Source: Chloroflexota bacterium (lineage in GTDB: Bacteria > Chloroflexota > Anaerolineae > DSLN01). Taken from it: DNA of 35,613 bases. The position numbers were made by a program, and so were the translations under genes. Location: positions 1-35,613 of the forward strand of contig CADDZL010000005.1 in the NCBI GenBank assembly GCA_902812335.1. The letters are read 5' to 3'. Position 1 is the stretch's first letter, and each line of letters starts with the position of its first letter. Shown piece by piece: positions 23,656-31,502 of the stretch. The notes under the pieces are model-generated. The model was not told where the DNA came from, made no database searches, and saw only the letters and a program-made list of their open reading frames with translations.

Positions 23656-24636
23656 CTAACCCCCGATCTGTGACATGACCCGTTCCAGCGGGATAACGTC
23701 CTGGGCCAGGCCGTGTCCCCAGGGCTTGTGCCAGACACCGTCGCGAATGAGCGCCTTAATGTCGTCAACGGATGCGCCCTGACGCAACGGGGTGAGCAAG
23801 TCCACTTCTTTGTCGCGCAGCAGGCACAGCCGCAAGTGGCCGTCGGCGGTGAGCCGCGCGCGGCTGCAACTGGCGCAGAAGGGCTGAGTGACCGAGCTGA
23901 TGAAGCCCAGGGTGCCGACGCCATCCGGCAGGCGATAGAGGCGGGCCTCGCCATCCAAACGACCCCCATCTACCGGCTCAAGCGGCCCCAACGCGGCCGC
24001 GATACGGTCCATCATCTCTTGAGCCGTGACCACCGCCGACTGAGCGAATTCAGCCACATCGCCAAAGGGCATCATCTCAATGAAGCGTACCTGCCAGTCA
24101 TGATAAAGGGTCAACTGGGCCAGGTCCACGACATCCTCTTCGTTGTAGCCACGCACGACCACAGCGTTGAGTTTGATCGGTCCTAAACTGGCGGCCTCGG
24201 CCGCCTCGACGCCGGCCCACACATCCTCCAGTTCGCCCCAGCGGGTGATGCGCTTGAACTTGGCCGGATTAAGCGTGTCCACACTGATGTTGACGCGCAG
24301 GAGACCGGCCTGCTTGAGGGGACGGGCCAGCTTGCGCAGGAGTACACCATTGGTGGTCATGGCGACCTGGCGGATGCCGGGGGTGTGGGCAATAGTGTGG
24401 ACAATCTCGACAATGTTGGCGCGGACGGTCGGCTCGCCGCCGGTCAGGCGGATTTTATCGAAACCCAGGTCGGCGAAGGCGCGGACGAGCAGGAATACCT
24501 CCTCGTCCTGCATTAATTCCCGACGCGGCCGGAACGTCATATCCTCCGGCATACAATAGACGCAGCGTAGATTACAGCGGTCGGTAAGCGACACGCGCAG
24601 GTAGTGGATATCGCGTCCAAAGCGGTCGAGGGCCAT
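23656..24636 (-). CDS. moaA: GTP 3',8-cyclase MoaA (molybdenum cofactor synthesis)
   Basis: 326-aa radical SAM enzyme catalysing the first step of molybdopterin synthesis from GTP. The N-terminal cluster is C21-x3-C25-x2-C28 in DRCNLRCVYCMP, and the C-terminal cluster is CASCSRARLTADGHLRLC, with the conserved RxR in SRARL. The protein ends in Gly-Gly (SQIGG), the tail needed for activity in this family. No other moa gene is in the window. The promoter is so close that the transcript should be leaderless. The codons for the Gly-Gly tail form the GGGGG that precedes the CTG of the next gene. Confidence 0.96.
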   Translation of the reverse strand: MALDRFGRDIHYLRVSLTDRCNLRCVYCMPEDMTFRPRRELMQDEEVFLLVRAFADLGFDKIRLTGGEPTVRANIVEIVHTIAHTPGIRQVAMTTNGVLLRKLARPLKQAGLLRVNISVDTLNPAKFKRITRWGELEDVWAGVEAAEAASLGPIKLNAVVVRGYNEEDVVDLAQLTLYHDWQVRFIEMMPFGDVAEFAQSAVVTAQEMMDRIAAALGPLEPVDGGRLDGEARLYRLPDGVGTLGFISSVTQPFCASCSRARLTADGHLRLCLLRDKEVDLLTPLRQGASVDDIKALIRDGVWHKPWGHGLAQDVIPLERVMSQIGG

Positions 24637-24644
24637 ATAGTATC

Positions 24645-24673
24645 ATTCTAGCACCCGGCGGGACATTTGTCAA
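24645..24673 (-). promoter_or_regulatory. Promoter of moaA, giving a leaderless mRNA
   Basis: On the minus strand TTGACA (24668-24673), 17 bp, TAGAAT (24645-24650), with TGC just before the -10 (extended -10). Only 8 nt separate the -10 from the ATG (24636), so transcription should start within about two bases of the start codon. No Shine-Dalgarno. Confidence 0.85.
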
Positions 24674-24759
24674 CTGACGATCTTGTTTATTCGAGCAAGA
24701 CAAATCGGGGCGCAATAGGCGGGTGCCCTTGCGCCCATGCCTGCCCTCCCTGGATGAGA

Positions 24760-26019
24760 TCAGGTGCGCTTGCGCAAGACGAGCCAGCCTAGGGACAGGA
24801 TCACTACCGCTGGTGTCAGCCACAATACGACCTGTGGCCAGAGCTGCTCGGTTGTGCCGCTACCCTCGAACGTAGTCAGTTCGACCGAGGTAGCCGCAGT
24901 GGGAGTGGGCGATGGCGTGCTGGTGGGCGTCGCCGAGCCGGTCGGCGTCGGTGTGGGCGTGGCGGCGGTGACAAAGCGCTCCGCCGAGGTCAGACATCTG
25001 CCTGCCCAGCCACCTGCCGCGTATAACGCGTTGTCGGTTTCGTCCGAAGCATAGGCAAACGACCGGCGCGCCTGATTCAGGTAGGCGGCGGTGCTGTTCC
25101 ATGTCCCTGTCGTGCCCTGTAATGTGTCATAGGACTCGCAGGTGTTATAAGGCTGTGTCCAACCGCCCCCACATACCAAGAGCAGGGTACCGTTCAGCAG
25201 ATAAGCGCCGGAGCCGCCACGTGCCAGAGACATCGGGTTTGTGAATAGCGTCCAGGCATTCGTTGTCGGGTCGTAAACCTCGACCGAGTCCTTTTCATCG
25301 GATATTCCTCCCGTGCCCAAACCGCCCGCCACGTAGAACCTGTCCCCGATGGCCACACCACCAGCGTAGGTCCGTGCGATGTTCATGGGCGGCAGAGCCG
25401 TCCAGCGTGAGCCGGCCGGTGCTGCCGGGTCGTAGACATAGGCTGCTGGGCTGGCCCTGCCAGTGGTCGAGCCGCCAGCGATATAGAGCTTGCCGCCCAC
25501 CACGCCGCAGGTTTGCCCCCACATCGCCGTCGGGACCGGGTCGGTGGTCACCGTGGACCAGGTCAGGGTGGTGGCGTCCAGCACCTCCAGCCGATCGGTA
25601 CCGGATGAGTCATTGCCGGTCTGGCCGGCCGGAACGTAGATGTGGTTGCCAATGACGCCGGCGCACGTGTTGATCACATTGGTGGGCTTATCATGGGGGC
25701 CTATGCTCCAGGAGTCAGTTTCGGGATCGTAGATTTGCACGACACCGGTCAACTCGCCACCGATCCCCTCGCCGGAGATGAGGAAGAACTTGCCATTGGC
25801 GAACGCGCCGGGAGCCAGCATGACAGGCGTCGGCATGGGCTGGATGAATTGCCATTGACCCGGCTGAGATGGGGTTGCGGTGGGTGTGGGGCTATTCGTT
25901 CCGTTGGCCCTATCGGCGACCGCGGAGCCAGGTCGGTCGGCTGCTGCGGGCAGGATGGCGAAAAGCGCGACCAGGATCATGGCTGCCACACAGGCAGTAG
26001 CCAGTCGCTTGTTGATCAT
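24760..26019 (-). CDS. Secreted kelch-repeat protein with C-terminal membrane tail
   Basis: 419-aa exported protein. Signal peptide/helix (about 8-27) is followed by a Thr/Pro linker. Kelch blades are visible as KFFLISGEGIGG, HIYVPAGQTGN, KLYIAGGSTTG, RFYVAGGLGTGG, TLLLVCGGGW and ALYAAGGWAG, alternating with VYDPxTxxW segments; six repeats make one propeller. A second Thr/Pro-rich linker (about 353-375) leads to TSVELTTFEGSG (377-388), a membrane helix (about 395-414) and RKRT. A GGAGG sits 8 nt upstream of the ATG. Probably displayed on the cell surface on a flexible stalk. Ligand unknown. Confidence 0.85.
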   Translation of the reverse strand: MINKRLATACVAAMILVALFAILPAAADRPGSAVADRANGTNSPTPTATPSQPGQWQFIQPMPTPVMLAPGAFANGKFFLISGEGIGGELTGVVQIYDPETDSWSIGPHDKPTNVINTCAGVIGNHIYVPAGQTGNDSSGTDRLEVLDATTLTWSTVTTDPVPTAMWGQTCGVVGGKLYIAGGSTTGRASPAAYVYDPAAPAGSRWTALPPMNIARTYAGGVAIGDRFYVAGGLGTGGISDEKDSVEVYDPTTNAWTLFTNPMSLARGGSGAYLLNGTLLLVCGGGWTQPYNTCESYDTLQGTTGTWNSTAAYLNQARRSFAYASDETDNALYAAGGWAGRCLTSAERFVTAATPTPTPTGSATPTSTPSPTPTAATSVELTTFEGSGTTEQLWPQVVLWLTPAVVILSLGWLVLRKRT

Positions 26020-26168
26020 AGGATGATTCCTCCCTCGTCAGGATCAGGCCTGGCCTAGCTTTCACCCAGAACGGAGGGTCGTAGGGTGTCAGACATCGGC
26101 ATGTGGTGCCCCTCTGTTAATATAGACTACACAGGTCTTTTGACGAATGAGGGCAGGCACAACGGCCT

Positions 26169-26184
26169 TATCCTAATTAGGATA
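26169..26184. promoter_or_regulatory. Perfect 16-bp palindrome TATCCTAATTAGGATA
   Basis: AT-rich palindrome in the 287-bp gap between the kelch gene (26019) and the SCP-2 gene (26307). It is about 150 bp before the kelch start codon. It has the shape of a dimeric repressor site, but no regulator is known. Confidence 0.4.
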
Positions 26185-26210
26185 TTAAGATAACACACAT
26201 ATTAGTAAAG

Positions 26211-26233
26211 CACCAAATGGTATGAATTTGGTG
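26211..26233. promoter_or_regulatory. Inverted repeat CACCAAAT-7-ATTTGGTG
   Basis: Perfect 8-bp arms (26211-26218, 26226-26233) around GGTATGA. It lies 74 nt after the SCP-2 stop and may be either a weak terminator or an operator; no T-run follows on the minus strand. Confidence 0.4.
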
Positions 26234-26306
26234 TAACGCCCGATAGATATGGTAAAACGGCCGGTTGGCAAGTAGGCACCGGCGGAACGTCAGGGATAGC
26301 CGACTC

Positions 26307-26645
26307 TTACGTTGGGTCGCGCTGGAAGAGATTCTGTAGTTGCAGCAACGCTGCCAGGTCTCCCTGGATGCGGACGCGGCCCTGCATAAACGCGGCCACG
26401 GGGTTGAGGTCGCCGTTGATCAGCGCTACATAGTCATGGGCTGCCATGCTGATGGTCGCGTTGGCGGTTGGGGCGGGGCCGGTGTTGACCGTGCACTGCC
26501 GGTCGGCGATGCGGACGTGCCAGATGCCGCCACCCTCCCCGCTGAGCTCGACCTGAATCGTCATATTAACACCATCCGCCCGTTCCGGGACGAATTGTGC
26601 CGGCATCGCAGCAAATATCTCGTCTGGATTGGTGGCTTTAGCCAT
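26307..26645 (-). CDS. SCP-2 sterol-carrier-domain protein
   Basis: 112-aa single-domain protein of the SCP-2 lipid-transfer family: amphipathic first helix (NPDEIFAAMPAQF), a beta-sheet with VQVELSGEGGGIWHVRI-type strands, the acidic PTANATISMAAHDYVALINGDLNP turn and the helix GRVRIQGDLAALLQLQNLF. Such proteins bind fatty acyl or other hydrophobic ligands. It begins 23 nt after the ferredoxin-NADP reductase stop, with GAAGGG 3 nt before the ATG, so they are co-transcribed. Ligand not predictable. Confidence 0.88.
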   Translation of the reverse strand: MAKATNPDEIFAAMPAQFVPERADGVNMTIQVELSGEGGGIWHVRIADRQCTVNTGPAPTANATISMAAHDYVALINGDLNPVAAFMQGRVRIQGDLAALLQLQNLFQRDPT

Positions 26646-26668
26646 GGTCCCTTCTTCGTTAGAGCTTC

Positions 26669-27694
26669 TTAGAGCCGCATCTCACTGGAGTGACCAGGGA
26701 AGACTTTGGCCTCTGGGTGAATGAAAGTATAGGCGTAGTTCACAGCGATAGCGGCCTGAGCGTAACCTGTAGCGATGAGATTCAGGGGCTCGACATCTGG
26801 TTGAGCCGCGACATCGCCAGCCGCATAAACGCCGGGGATGCTGGTCTCCTGGCGATTGTTCACCTTCAGATAGCGCTTGGCTTGCTGTTCAAGGCCCCAC
26901 TCCTTAATCGGTCCCAGGTCGGCCTTGAAGCCCAGGTTCAGCAGGATATAGTCCACATCCAGGGTGGTCTCGGCCTTGGTGCGGTTGTCATAGACCACTG
27001 CACTCTCGATATGGTTGTCGCCTCGGATCTCTTTGAGTTCGTGGTAGAGCATAACGTGAACCGGCGAACTCATCAGTTCGGTCACGCTGGAGGGATGGGC
27101 GCGGAACTGGTCACGACGGTGTATCAGGGTGATTTCTTTGGCATAGTCTTTGAGGTTAAGTGCCCAGTCCACAGCCGAGTCGCCGCCGCCGACAATGAGC
27201 AGGCGCTTACCCCGGAAAGGGGTCTTATCCTGGACGAAGTAGTACACGCCGCGTCCCTCAAAGCGGTCGACCGTCTCATTCTTGAGTTTGTTGGGCGAGA
27301 AGGCGCCGACGCCAGCACAGATGATCAGGGTGCGGGTGTAATGCACACCTTTGTCGCTCTCAAGCACCATGATGCTATCTTCGCCGATGCGCAGCAGATT
27401 AACGCGCTCATCCAGGCATAGCCTGGGGTTCCAGCGTGCGGTCTGCTCCCAGAGGCGCTTGACCAGGTCTTTGGCCAGGATCTTGGGGTAGCCCGGCGCG
27501 TCGTAGATCCATTTCTCCGGGTAGAGGACGGCCAACTGCCCGCCCACCTCCGGCAACGCCTCGATGATCTTGCAGCTCATCTCACGCATGCCGGCATAGA
27601 AAGCGCCGAATAACCCTGCGGGTCCGGCGCCAATAATCGTCACATCGTAGATACCGTTGGCTGGAGGGTTGTGATGCGGCATGTTTTCAGGCAT
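26669..27694 (-). CDS. Ferredoxin-NADP(+) reductase, thioredoxin-reductase-like (YumC type)
   Basis: 341-aa FAD flavoprotein moving electrons between NADPH and ferredoxin/flavodoxin. The FAD motif GAGPAGLFGAFYAG is near residues 22-35, the VGGQLAVLYPEKWIYDAPG segment is typical of this subfamily, and the NADPH motif VGGGDSAVDWALNL plus HRRDQFRAH give NADP preference. The CxxC redox pair of true thioredoxin reductases is absent, which separates it from them. The C-terminal FAD motif is GVYAAGDVAAQPDVEPLNLIA. A strong promoter lies upstream, and SCP-2 follows. Confidence 0.93.
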   Translation of the reverse strand: MPENMPHHNPPANGIYDVTIIGAGPAGLFGAFYAGMREMSCKIIEALPEVGGQLAVLYPEKWIYDAPGYPKILAKDLVKRLWEQTARWNPRLCLDERVNLLRIGEDSIMVLESDKGVHYTRTLIICAGVGAFSPNKLKNETVDRFEGRGVYYFVQDKTPFRGKRLLIVGGGDSAVDWALNLKDYAKEITLIHRRDQFRAHPSSVTELMSSPVHVMLYHELKEIRGDNHIESAVVYDNRTKAETTLDVDYILLNLGFKADLGPIKEWGLEQQAKRYLKVNNRQETSIPGVYAAGDVAAQPDVEPLNLIATGYAQAAIAVNYAYTFIHPEAKVFPGHSSEMRL

Positions 27695-27766
27695 ACGTGC
27701 TTAGTCTCCTGGGGTCGGTGATGAGTAAGTCAATTCGGTGTATTCCTATCCAAAACGTGCAGCAAT

Positions 27767-27795
27767 AGTATAGTGGTTTGTGAAGCTTCTGTCAA
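27767..27795 (-). promoter_or_regulatory. Promoter of the ferredoxin reductase-SCP2 operon
   Basis: On the minus strand TTGACA (27790-27795), 17 bp, TATACT (27767-27772). The leader is about 65 nt, with AGGAG before the ATG. Confidence 0.85.
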
Positions 27796-27938
27796 TGCCG
27801 GCGGTCGTGATGTGGGATTGTCAACCCTGTGGCACCGGCCGCTGCTGCCGGGCGCGGGCCGTGGTGAGGAGTGGCCGGCGGCCCCGACGGGTGATTGGAC
27901 ACCCTCACCAATTTGGAGTATCCTTTCGGGAAGTACGC

Positions 27939-27959
27939 TCATTACCCACACCGTAATGA
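27939..27959. promoter_or_regulatory. Inverted repeat upstream of tpiA
   Basis: TCATTAC (27939-27945) and GTAATGA (27953-27959) with a 7-nt spacer, 40 nt before the tpiA start. It is placed where an operator would act. No regulator identified. Confidence 0.4.
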
Positions 27960-27999
27960 ACACTGACCAAACGGTGCGGCTTCACCAAGGAGGCTTCAC

Positions 28000-28767
28000 G
28001 TGCGCGTTCCCATTATTGCTGGTAACTGGAAGTGCTACAAGACGGTAGCCGAGGCCGTCGCACTGGTACGAGAGCTGCGCCAGGGACTGATGAATATCAA
28101 GGGCGTCGAGGTAGTGTTGTGCCCATCCTTCGTCGCCCTGGCTCCCGTTGCCGACCTACTCAAGCCGACCGGCATCGGCCTGGGGGCACAGAACATGTTC
28201 TGGGAGGATCAGGGCGCATATACCGGAGAGGTTTCGCCTCTGATGCTCAAAGAGTTATGCCAATACGTCATCCTGGGGCACTCGGAGCGACGCCAGTACT
28301 TCGGCGAGACGGATGAGGGTGTCAACCGCAAGGTCAAGGCGGCCTTGAGACATGGGCTCAAGCCCATCGTATGTGTCGGCGAGAACCTGGCCGAGAATGA
28401 GGCCGGGCGCACAGCCGAGGTGGTGGAGCGGCAGTTGCGTGCTGCCCTGCGCGATATTTCGGCCGAACAGGTTCGCAGTCTGGTCATTGCTTATGAACCC
28501 GTGTGGGCCATTGGAACGGGCCGGCCAGCCACCGGCGCCGGCGCTAACGCCGTCATTGGCCAGACCGTACGGGGTACCCTGGCCGAACTGTATGGCAAGG
28601 CGCTGGCTCAGGAGGTCCGCATTCAGTACGGCGGCAGCGTCAATCCCAAGAACATCGCCGAGTTCATGACCCAACCCGATATAGATGGGGCACTGGTTGG
28701 TGGCGCGAGCCTGAAAGCGGCCGACTTCGTCGCCATCGTGCAAGAGACCGTGCGCGCCAAGCAGTGA
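28000..28767 (+). CDS. tpiA: Triosephosphate isomerase
   Basis: 255-aa TIM barrel interconverting dihydroxyacetone phosphate and glyceraldehyde 3-phosphate. Catalytic residues are K11 in AGNWKCYKT, H93 in LGHSERRQYF and E165 in AYEPVWAIGTG, with phosphate-binding YGGSVNPKN and GALVGGASL. The start is GTG, 6 nt after an excellent AAGGAGG. It stands apart from other glycolytic genes. Confidence 0.97.
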   Translation: MRVPIIAGNWKCYKTVAEAVALVRELRQGLMNIKGVEVVLCPSFVALAPVADLLKPTGIGLGAQNMFWEDQGAYTGEVSPLMLKELCQYVILGHSERRQYFGETDEGVNRKVKAALRHGLKPIVCVGENLAENEAGRTAEVVERQLRAALRDISAEQVRSLVIAYEPVWAIGTGRPATGAGANAVIGQTVRGTLAELYGKALAQEVRIQYGGSVNPKNIAEFMTQPDIDGALVGGASLKAADFVAIVQETVRAKQ

Positions 28768-28823
28768 GCCGGGGGTAGCGGTCAGGCGTTGTGTGCGATG
28801 ACTCTTCAGCCCAGGGGTGAGGG

Positions 28824-29564
28824 ATGTGGTTATCCCTGTTTTGGCTACTGCTGACGCTATTGCCCCTGTTGGCCTTCGAACGTTGGTTGCGCCAGCATCT
28901 GTTTGGGCTGGGACTGATCCTGAGCGGCAGCCTGCAGGTTGCTGAATTTATCTATTTCCTGGTGTTACTGCCGGGCGTCGTGATACATGAACTGAGCCAT
29001 TGGCTGGCTGCCTGGCTTCTGGGCGTGCCGACCGGCCACGTTTCGGTTTGGCCGGCGCGGCAGCGCGATGGCAGCTTACGCCTGGGCTATGTCGAGACCG
29101 GGAACGCGGGTCCGCTGCGAGAGGCGCTGATCGGCGTAGCGCCCCTGTTCAGCGGCGCCCTGCTGGTCCTGCTCATCGGCGAGCGGGCTTTGGGCGTCGC
29201 CAATCTGGGTATGGCGCTGGTGGCCGGTGACCTGGCCGGTGTGCTGCGCGGGTTGGCCGGAGCGCTGCAGGCGCCGGATGTGTGGCTGTGGCTGTATCTG
29301 ATTTTCGCCCTGGCGAACGCGATGTTGCCCAGCCCCTCTGATCGGCGCGCCTGGCCGCTGGCCGTTCTGGCCGGGTCGGGAGCGGCTGGCGCTCTGGCTC
29401 TGGCCGGTCTTGCGGCCGGTCTGGCCGAGCTGGCCGCTGCTGCGCTGCGCTCGCTGGCAGCGGCTTTCACGTTCGCGATTGCTGCTGATGGGGTAGTAGT
29501 CGTGGTGGTGTGGCTCGCCGAGGCCGTTTTGGGGCGGTTACTGCCACGGCAGGTTGAGCATTGA
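28824..29564 (+). CDS. M50-like membrane zinc metalloprotease
   Basis: 246-aa polytopic protein with about five to six hydrophobic helices. The zinc motif HELSH (H55, E56, H59) lies at the end of the helix FIYFLVLLPGVVIHELSHWLAAWLLG, as in site-2-protease-related membrane peptidases. The usual downstream NPDG metal motif is not evident, so the third ligand is uncertain. The C-terminal half is an Ala/Leu-rich set of helices. It starts 56 nt after tpiA. Substrate unknown; it may also be an inactive transporter-like relative. Confidence 0.65.
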   Translation: MWLSLFWLLLTLLPLLAFERWLRQHLFGLGLILSGSLQVAEFIYFLVLLPGVVIHELSHWLAAWLLGVPTGHVSVWPARQRDGSLRLGYVETGNAGPLREALIGVAPLFSGALLVLLIGERALGVANLGMALVAGDLAGVLRGLAGALQAPDVWLWLYLIFALANAMLPSPSDRRAWPLAVLAGSGAAGALALAGLAAGLAELAAAALRSLAAAFTFAIAADGVVVVVVWLAEAVLGRLLPRQVEH

Positions 29565-29572
29565 TGCGGTCG

Positions 29573-29601
29573 TTGTGCCTTTTGTGTCTCGATGGTAGAA
29601 T
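29573..29601 (+). promoter_or_regulatory. Promoter before the Uma2 remnant
   Basis: TTGTGC (29573-29578), 17 bp, TAGAAT (29596-29601). The start codon at 29623 follows an AGAGGG ribosome site. Confidence 0.5.
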
Positions 29602-29622
29602 GAATATGCAAGAGGGATGGAG

Positions 29623-29898
29623 ATGGCTGTAACCAAGACGTTAAAGATGCCTGATACCGTGCGTGCCCCTGATATCGCCTTCGTCGCGGCGACGCGGCTG
29701 CCGGCCGGGGAGCTGCCTGAAGCCTATTTCCCCCTGACGCACGACACGCGCCTGGTGTGGGCCGTTGATCCACGTGCACGCACGATCCACGTCCGCCGCC
29801 GCGATGGTGCTGAGCAGCTATTGCGCCCGGGTGATGGGCTTGGCGGCGAGGATGTCGTCCCCGGCTGCTCGCTGGCCGTAGCCGAGCTATTGGGCTGA
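29623..29898 (+). pseudogene. Uma2-family (DUF820) nuclease-fold remnant with internal deletion
   Basis: 91 residues (ATG at 29623, AGAGGG 6 nt upstream) against about 190 in the family. The first part, RAPDIAFVAATRLPAGELPEAYFPL, corresponds to the PDvafv..rlp..gy segment. It jumps directly to TRLVWAVDPRARTIHVRRRDG and GLGGEDVVPGCSLAVAELLG, which form the family's C-terminus. The middle, with the catalytic Asp-Glu-Lys region (PDLvvEvlSP...K), is absent. It could still be expressed as a short protein because the frame is intact, but it cannot be a nuclease. Confidence 0.6.
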
Positions 29899-29978
29899 CA
29901 GTGTCCCCCTCGTCCGCTCAATGTGGTCCCCGAATCCGCTAACAGCCATCTGTTGACTCCATCCAGAGGGAATTGCCG

Positions 29979-31424
29979 ATGAGAATTCGCCAAGAGCCTG
30001 GCCTGACCTTCGACGACGTACTGCTCGTACCGCAACGCTCGCCGGTAGCCTCACGCCAGGATGTGGATACCTCTACCCGTTTTTCCCGCCACATCACGCT
30101 GCACATTCCTATCGTCAGCTCCAACATGGACACGGTGACCGAGGCGCGCATGGCGATTGCGATGGCGCGTGCCGGCGGCATCGGCGTCATCCACCGCTTC
30201 CTGCCTGCCGCCCGCCAAGCGGCCGAGGTTACCCGCGTCAAGCGTGCCGAGAGCTTCATCGTCGAGGACCCCTTCACGCTGCCGCCGGAGGCGACGGTGG
30301 CTTTCGCACGCGCCGAGCTGGCAAACCGGGGGATCGGTGGCGTCGTCATTGTGGACGGCGAACGCCGACCGGTGGGTATTCTGACGACCCGCGATGTATT
30401 GTTCGCGCCCGAAGCCACGCAGCCGGTCAGCCTGGTGATGACGCCCCGTGAGCGGCTGGTGACTGCTCCGCAGGGCATCTCGCTGGAGCAGGCCAGGGCG
30501 CTGCTCCATCAGCACCGCATCGAGAAATTACCTCTCCTCGATGTCCAGGGGCGATTGGCCGGGTTGATTACCGCTCAGGACATCGTCAAGCTGGCGCAAC
30601 ATCCCCATGCCTCGAAGGACGCTAAAGGGCGGCTGCGCGTCGCCGCGGCTGTCGGTGTGCGCGCAGACGAAATGGAGCGGGCGCAGATGCTCGTGGCCGC
30701 CGGAGCCGACGCCCTGGTGGTGGATATTGCCCACGGTCATTCTGACCATACGATTGAGATGGTGCGGCGCATCCGCCGTGAGTTAGGCGATATTGAACTG
30801 GTCGCCGGCAACGTTGCTACCGCTCAAGGCGTGCGCGACCTGGCCGAAGCGGGCGTAGATGCGGTCAAAGTAGGCGTGGGGCCGGGAAGCATCTGCATCA
30901 CCCGGATCGTGGCCGGCTCGGGTGTACCTCAGTTGACCGCGATCGCTGAGTGTGCCGAAGCAGCTCGCCAGTTCGATCTGCCTATCATTGCCGACGGTGG
31001 CATCCGCACCTCCGGTGACATCGTGAAGGCCTTGGCGGCGGGCGCGGCGAGCGTGATGCTGGGCAGTCTGCTGGCCGGGACCGAGGAAAGCCCTGGGGCG
31101 ACGGTCATCCGCGAGGGGCAGAAGGTCAAGGTCACGCGAGGCATGGCATCGCTGGGGGCGACGATGGGCCGCGAGCTGGCCGAACGCGGGGAAGATACGT
31201 TCGATCAGGATTGGGAGAAGGTGGTGCCTGAGGGAGTCGAGGCGGTTGTCCCCTACCGGGGTGCGGTGGCCGAGGTGCTAGAGCAACTCGTCGGTGGTCT
31301 GCGCTCCGGCCTGAGTTACTGTGGCGCTCGAAACATCGCCGAGATGCAGGCGAGGGCCGAGTTCATCCAGATGACCCCCGCCGGGATGCGCGAGAGCGGC
31401 CCGCACGACGTGAAGCCACTATAA
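29979..31424 (+). CDS. guaB: Inosine-5'-monophosphate dehydrogenase
   Basis: 481-aa enzyme oxidising IMP to XMP, the committed step of GTP synthesis. The N-terminal [13 protein letters not shown] is the IMPDH signature. Two CBS domains occupy about 95-205 (ITAQDIVKL). The catalytic loop GPGSICITR has C306, followed by the IMP-phosphate loop ADGGI and the [14 protein letters not shown] and flap-region GMASLGAMG-like block. The more upstream TTG (29973) has poor spacing, while ATG at 29979 is 8 nt from AGAGGG. Length is standard. Confidence 0.97.
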   Translation: MRIRQEPGLTFDDVLLVPQRSPVASRQDVDTSTRFSRHITLHIPIVSSNMDTVTEARMAIAMARAGGIGVIHRFLPAARQAAEVTRVKRAESFIVEDPFTLPPEATVAFARAELANRGIGGVVIVDGERRPVGILTTRDVLFAPEATQPVSLVMTPRERLVTAPQGISLEQARALLHQHRIEKLPLLDVQGRLAGLITAQDIVKLAQHPHASKDAKGRLRVAAAVGVRADEMERAQMLVAAGADALVVDIAHGHSDHTIEMVRRIRRELGDIELVAGNVATAQGVRDLAEAGVDAVKVGVGPGSICITRIVAGSGVPQLTAIAECAEAARQFDLPIIADGGIRTSGDIVKALAAGAASVMLGSLLAGTEESPGATVIREGQKVKVTRGMASLGATMGRELAERGEDTFDQDWEKVVPEGVEAVVPYRGAVAEVLEQLVGGLRSGLSYCGARNIAEMQARAEFIQMTPAGMRESGPHDVKPL

Positions 31425-31447
31425 TACCCCTGACCCCGATAGAACTG

Positions 31448-31465
31448 TGCCAGCGCCGCCTGGCA
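31448..31465. terminator. Small hairpin between convergent genes
   Basis: Stem TGCCAG/CTGGCA around CGCCGC, located between the ends of guaB (31424) and the epimerase gene (31503). No T-run; weak candidate for a two-way terminator. Confidence 0.3.
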
Positions 31466-31502
31466 GATCGAGAGAGGAGGCGGACGGCGGGTAACCGTGA
31501 AT

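Noticed and set aside
24897-24962. GC-rich tandem-like repeat possibly of CRISPR or VNTR kind
   Set aside because: It is coding sequence for the Thr/Pro/Ser linker of the kelch protein; no regular spacer-repeat layout. No CRISPR array was seen in the window.
26690-27421. 243-codon plus-strand open frame
   Set aside because: Antisense to ferredoxin-NADP reductase, which is certain from its FAD and NADP motifs.
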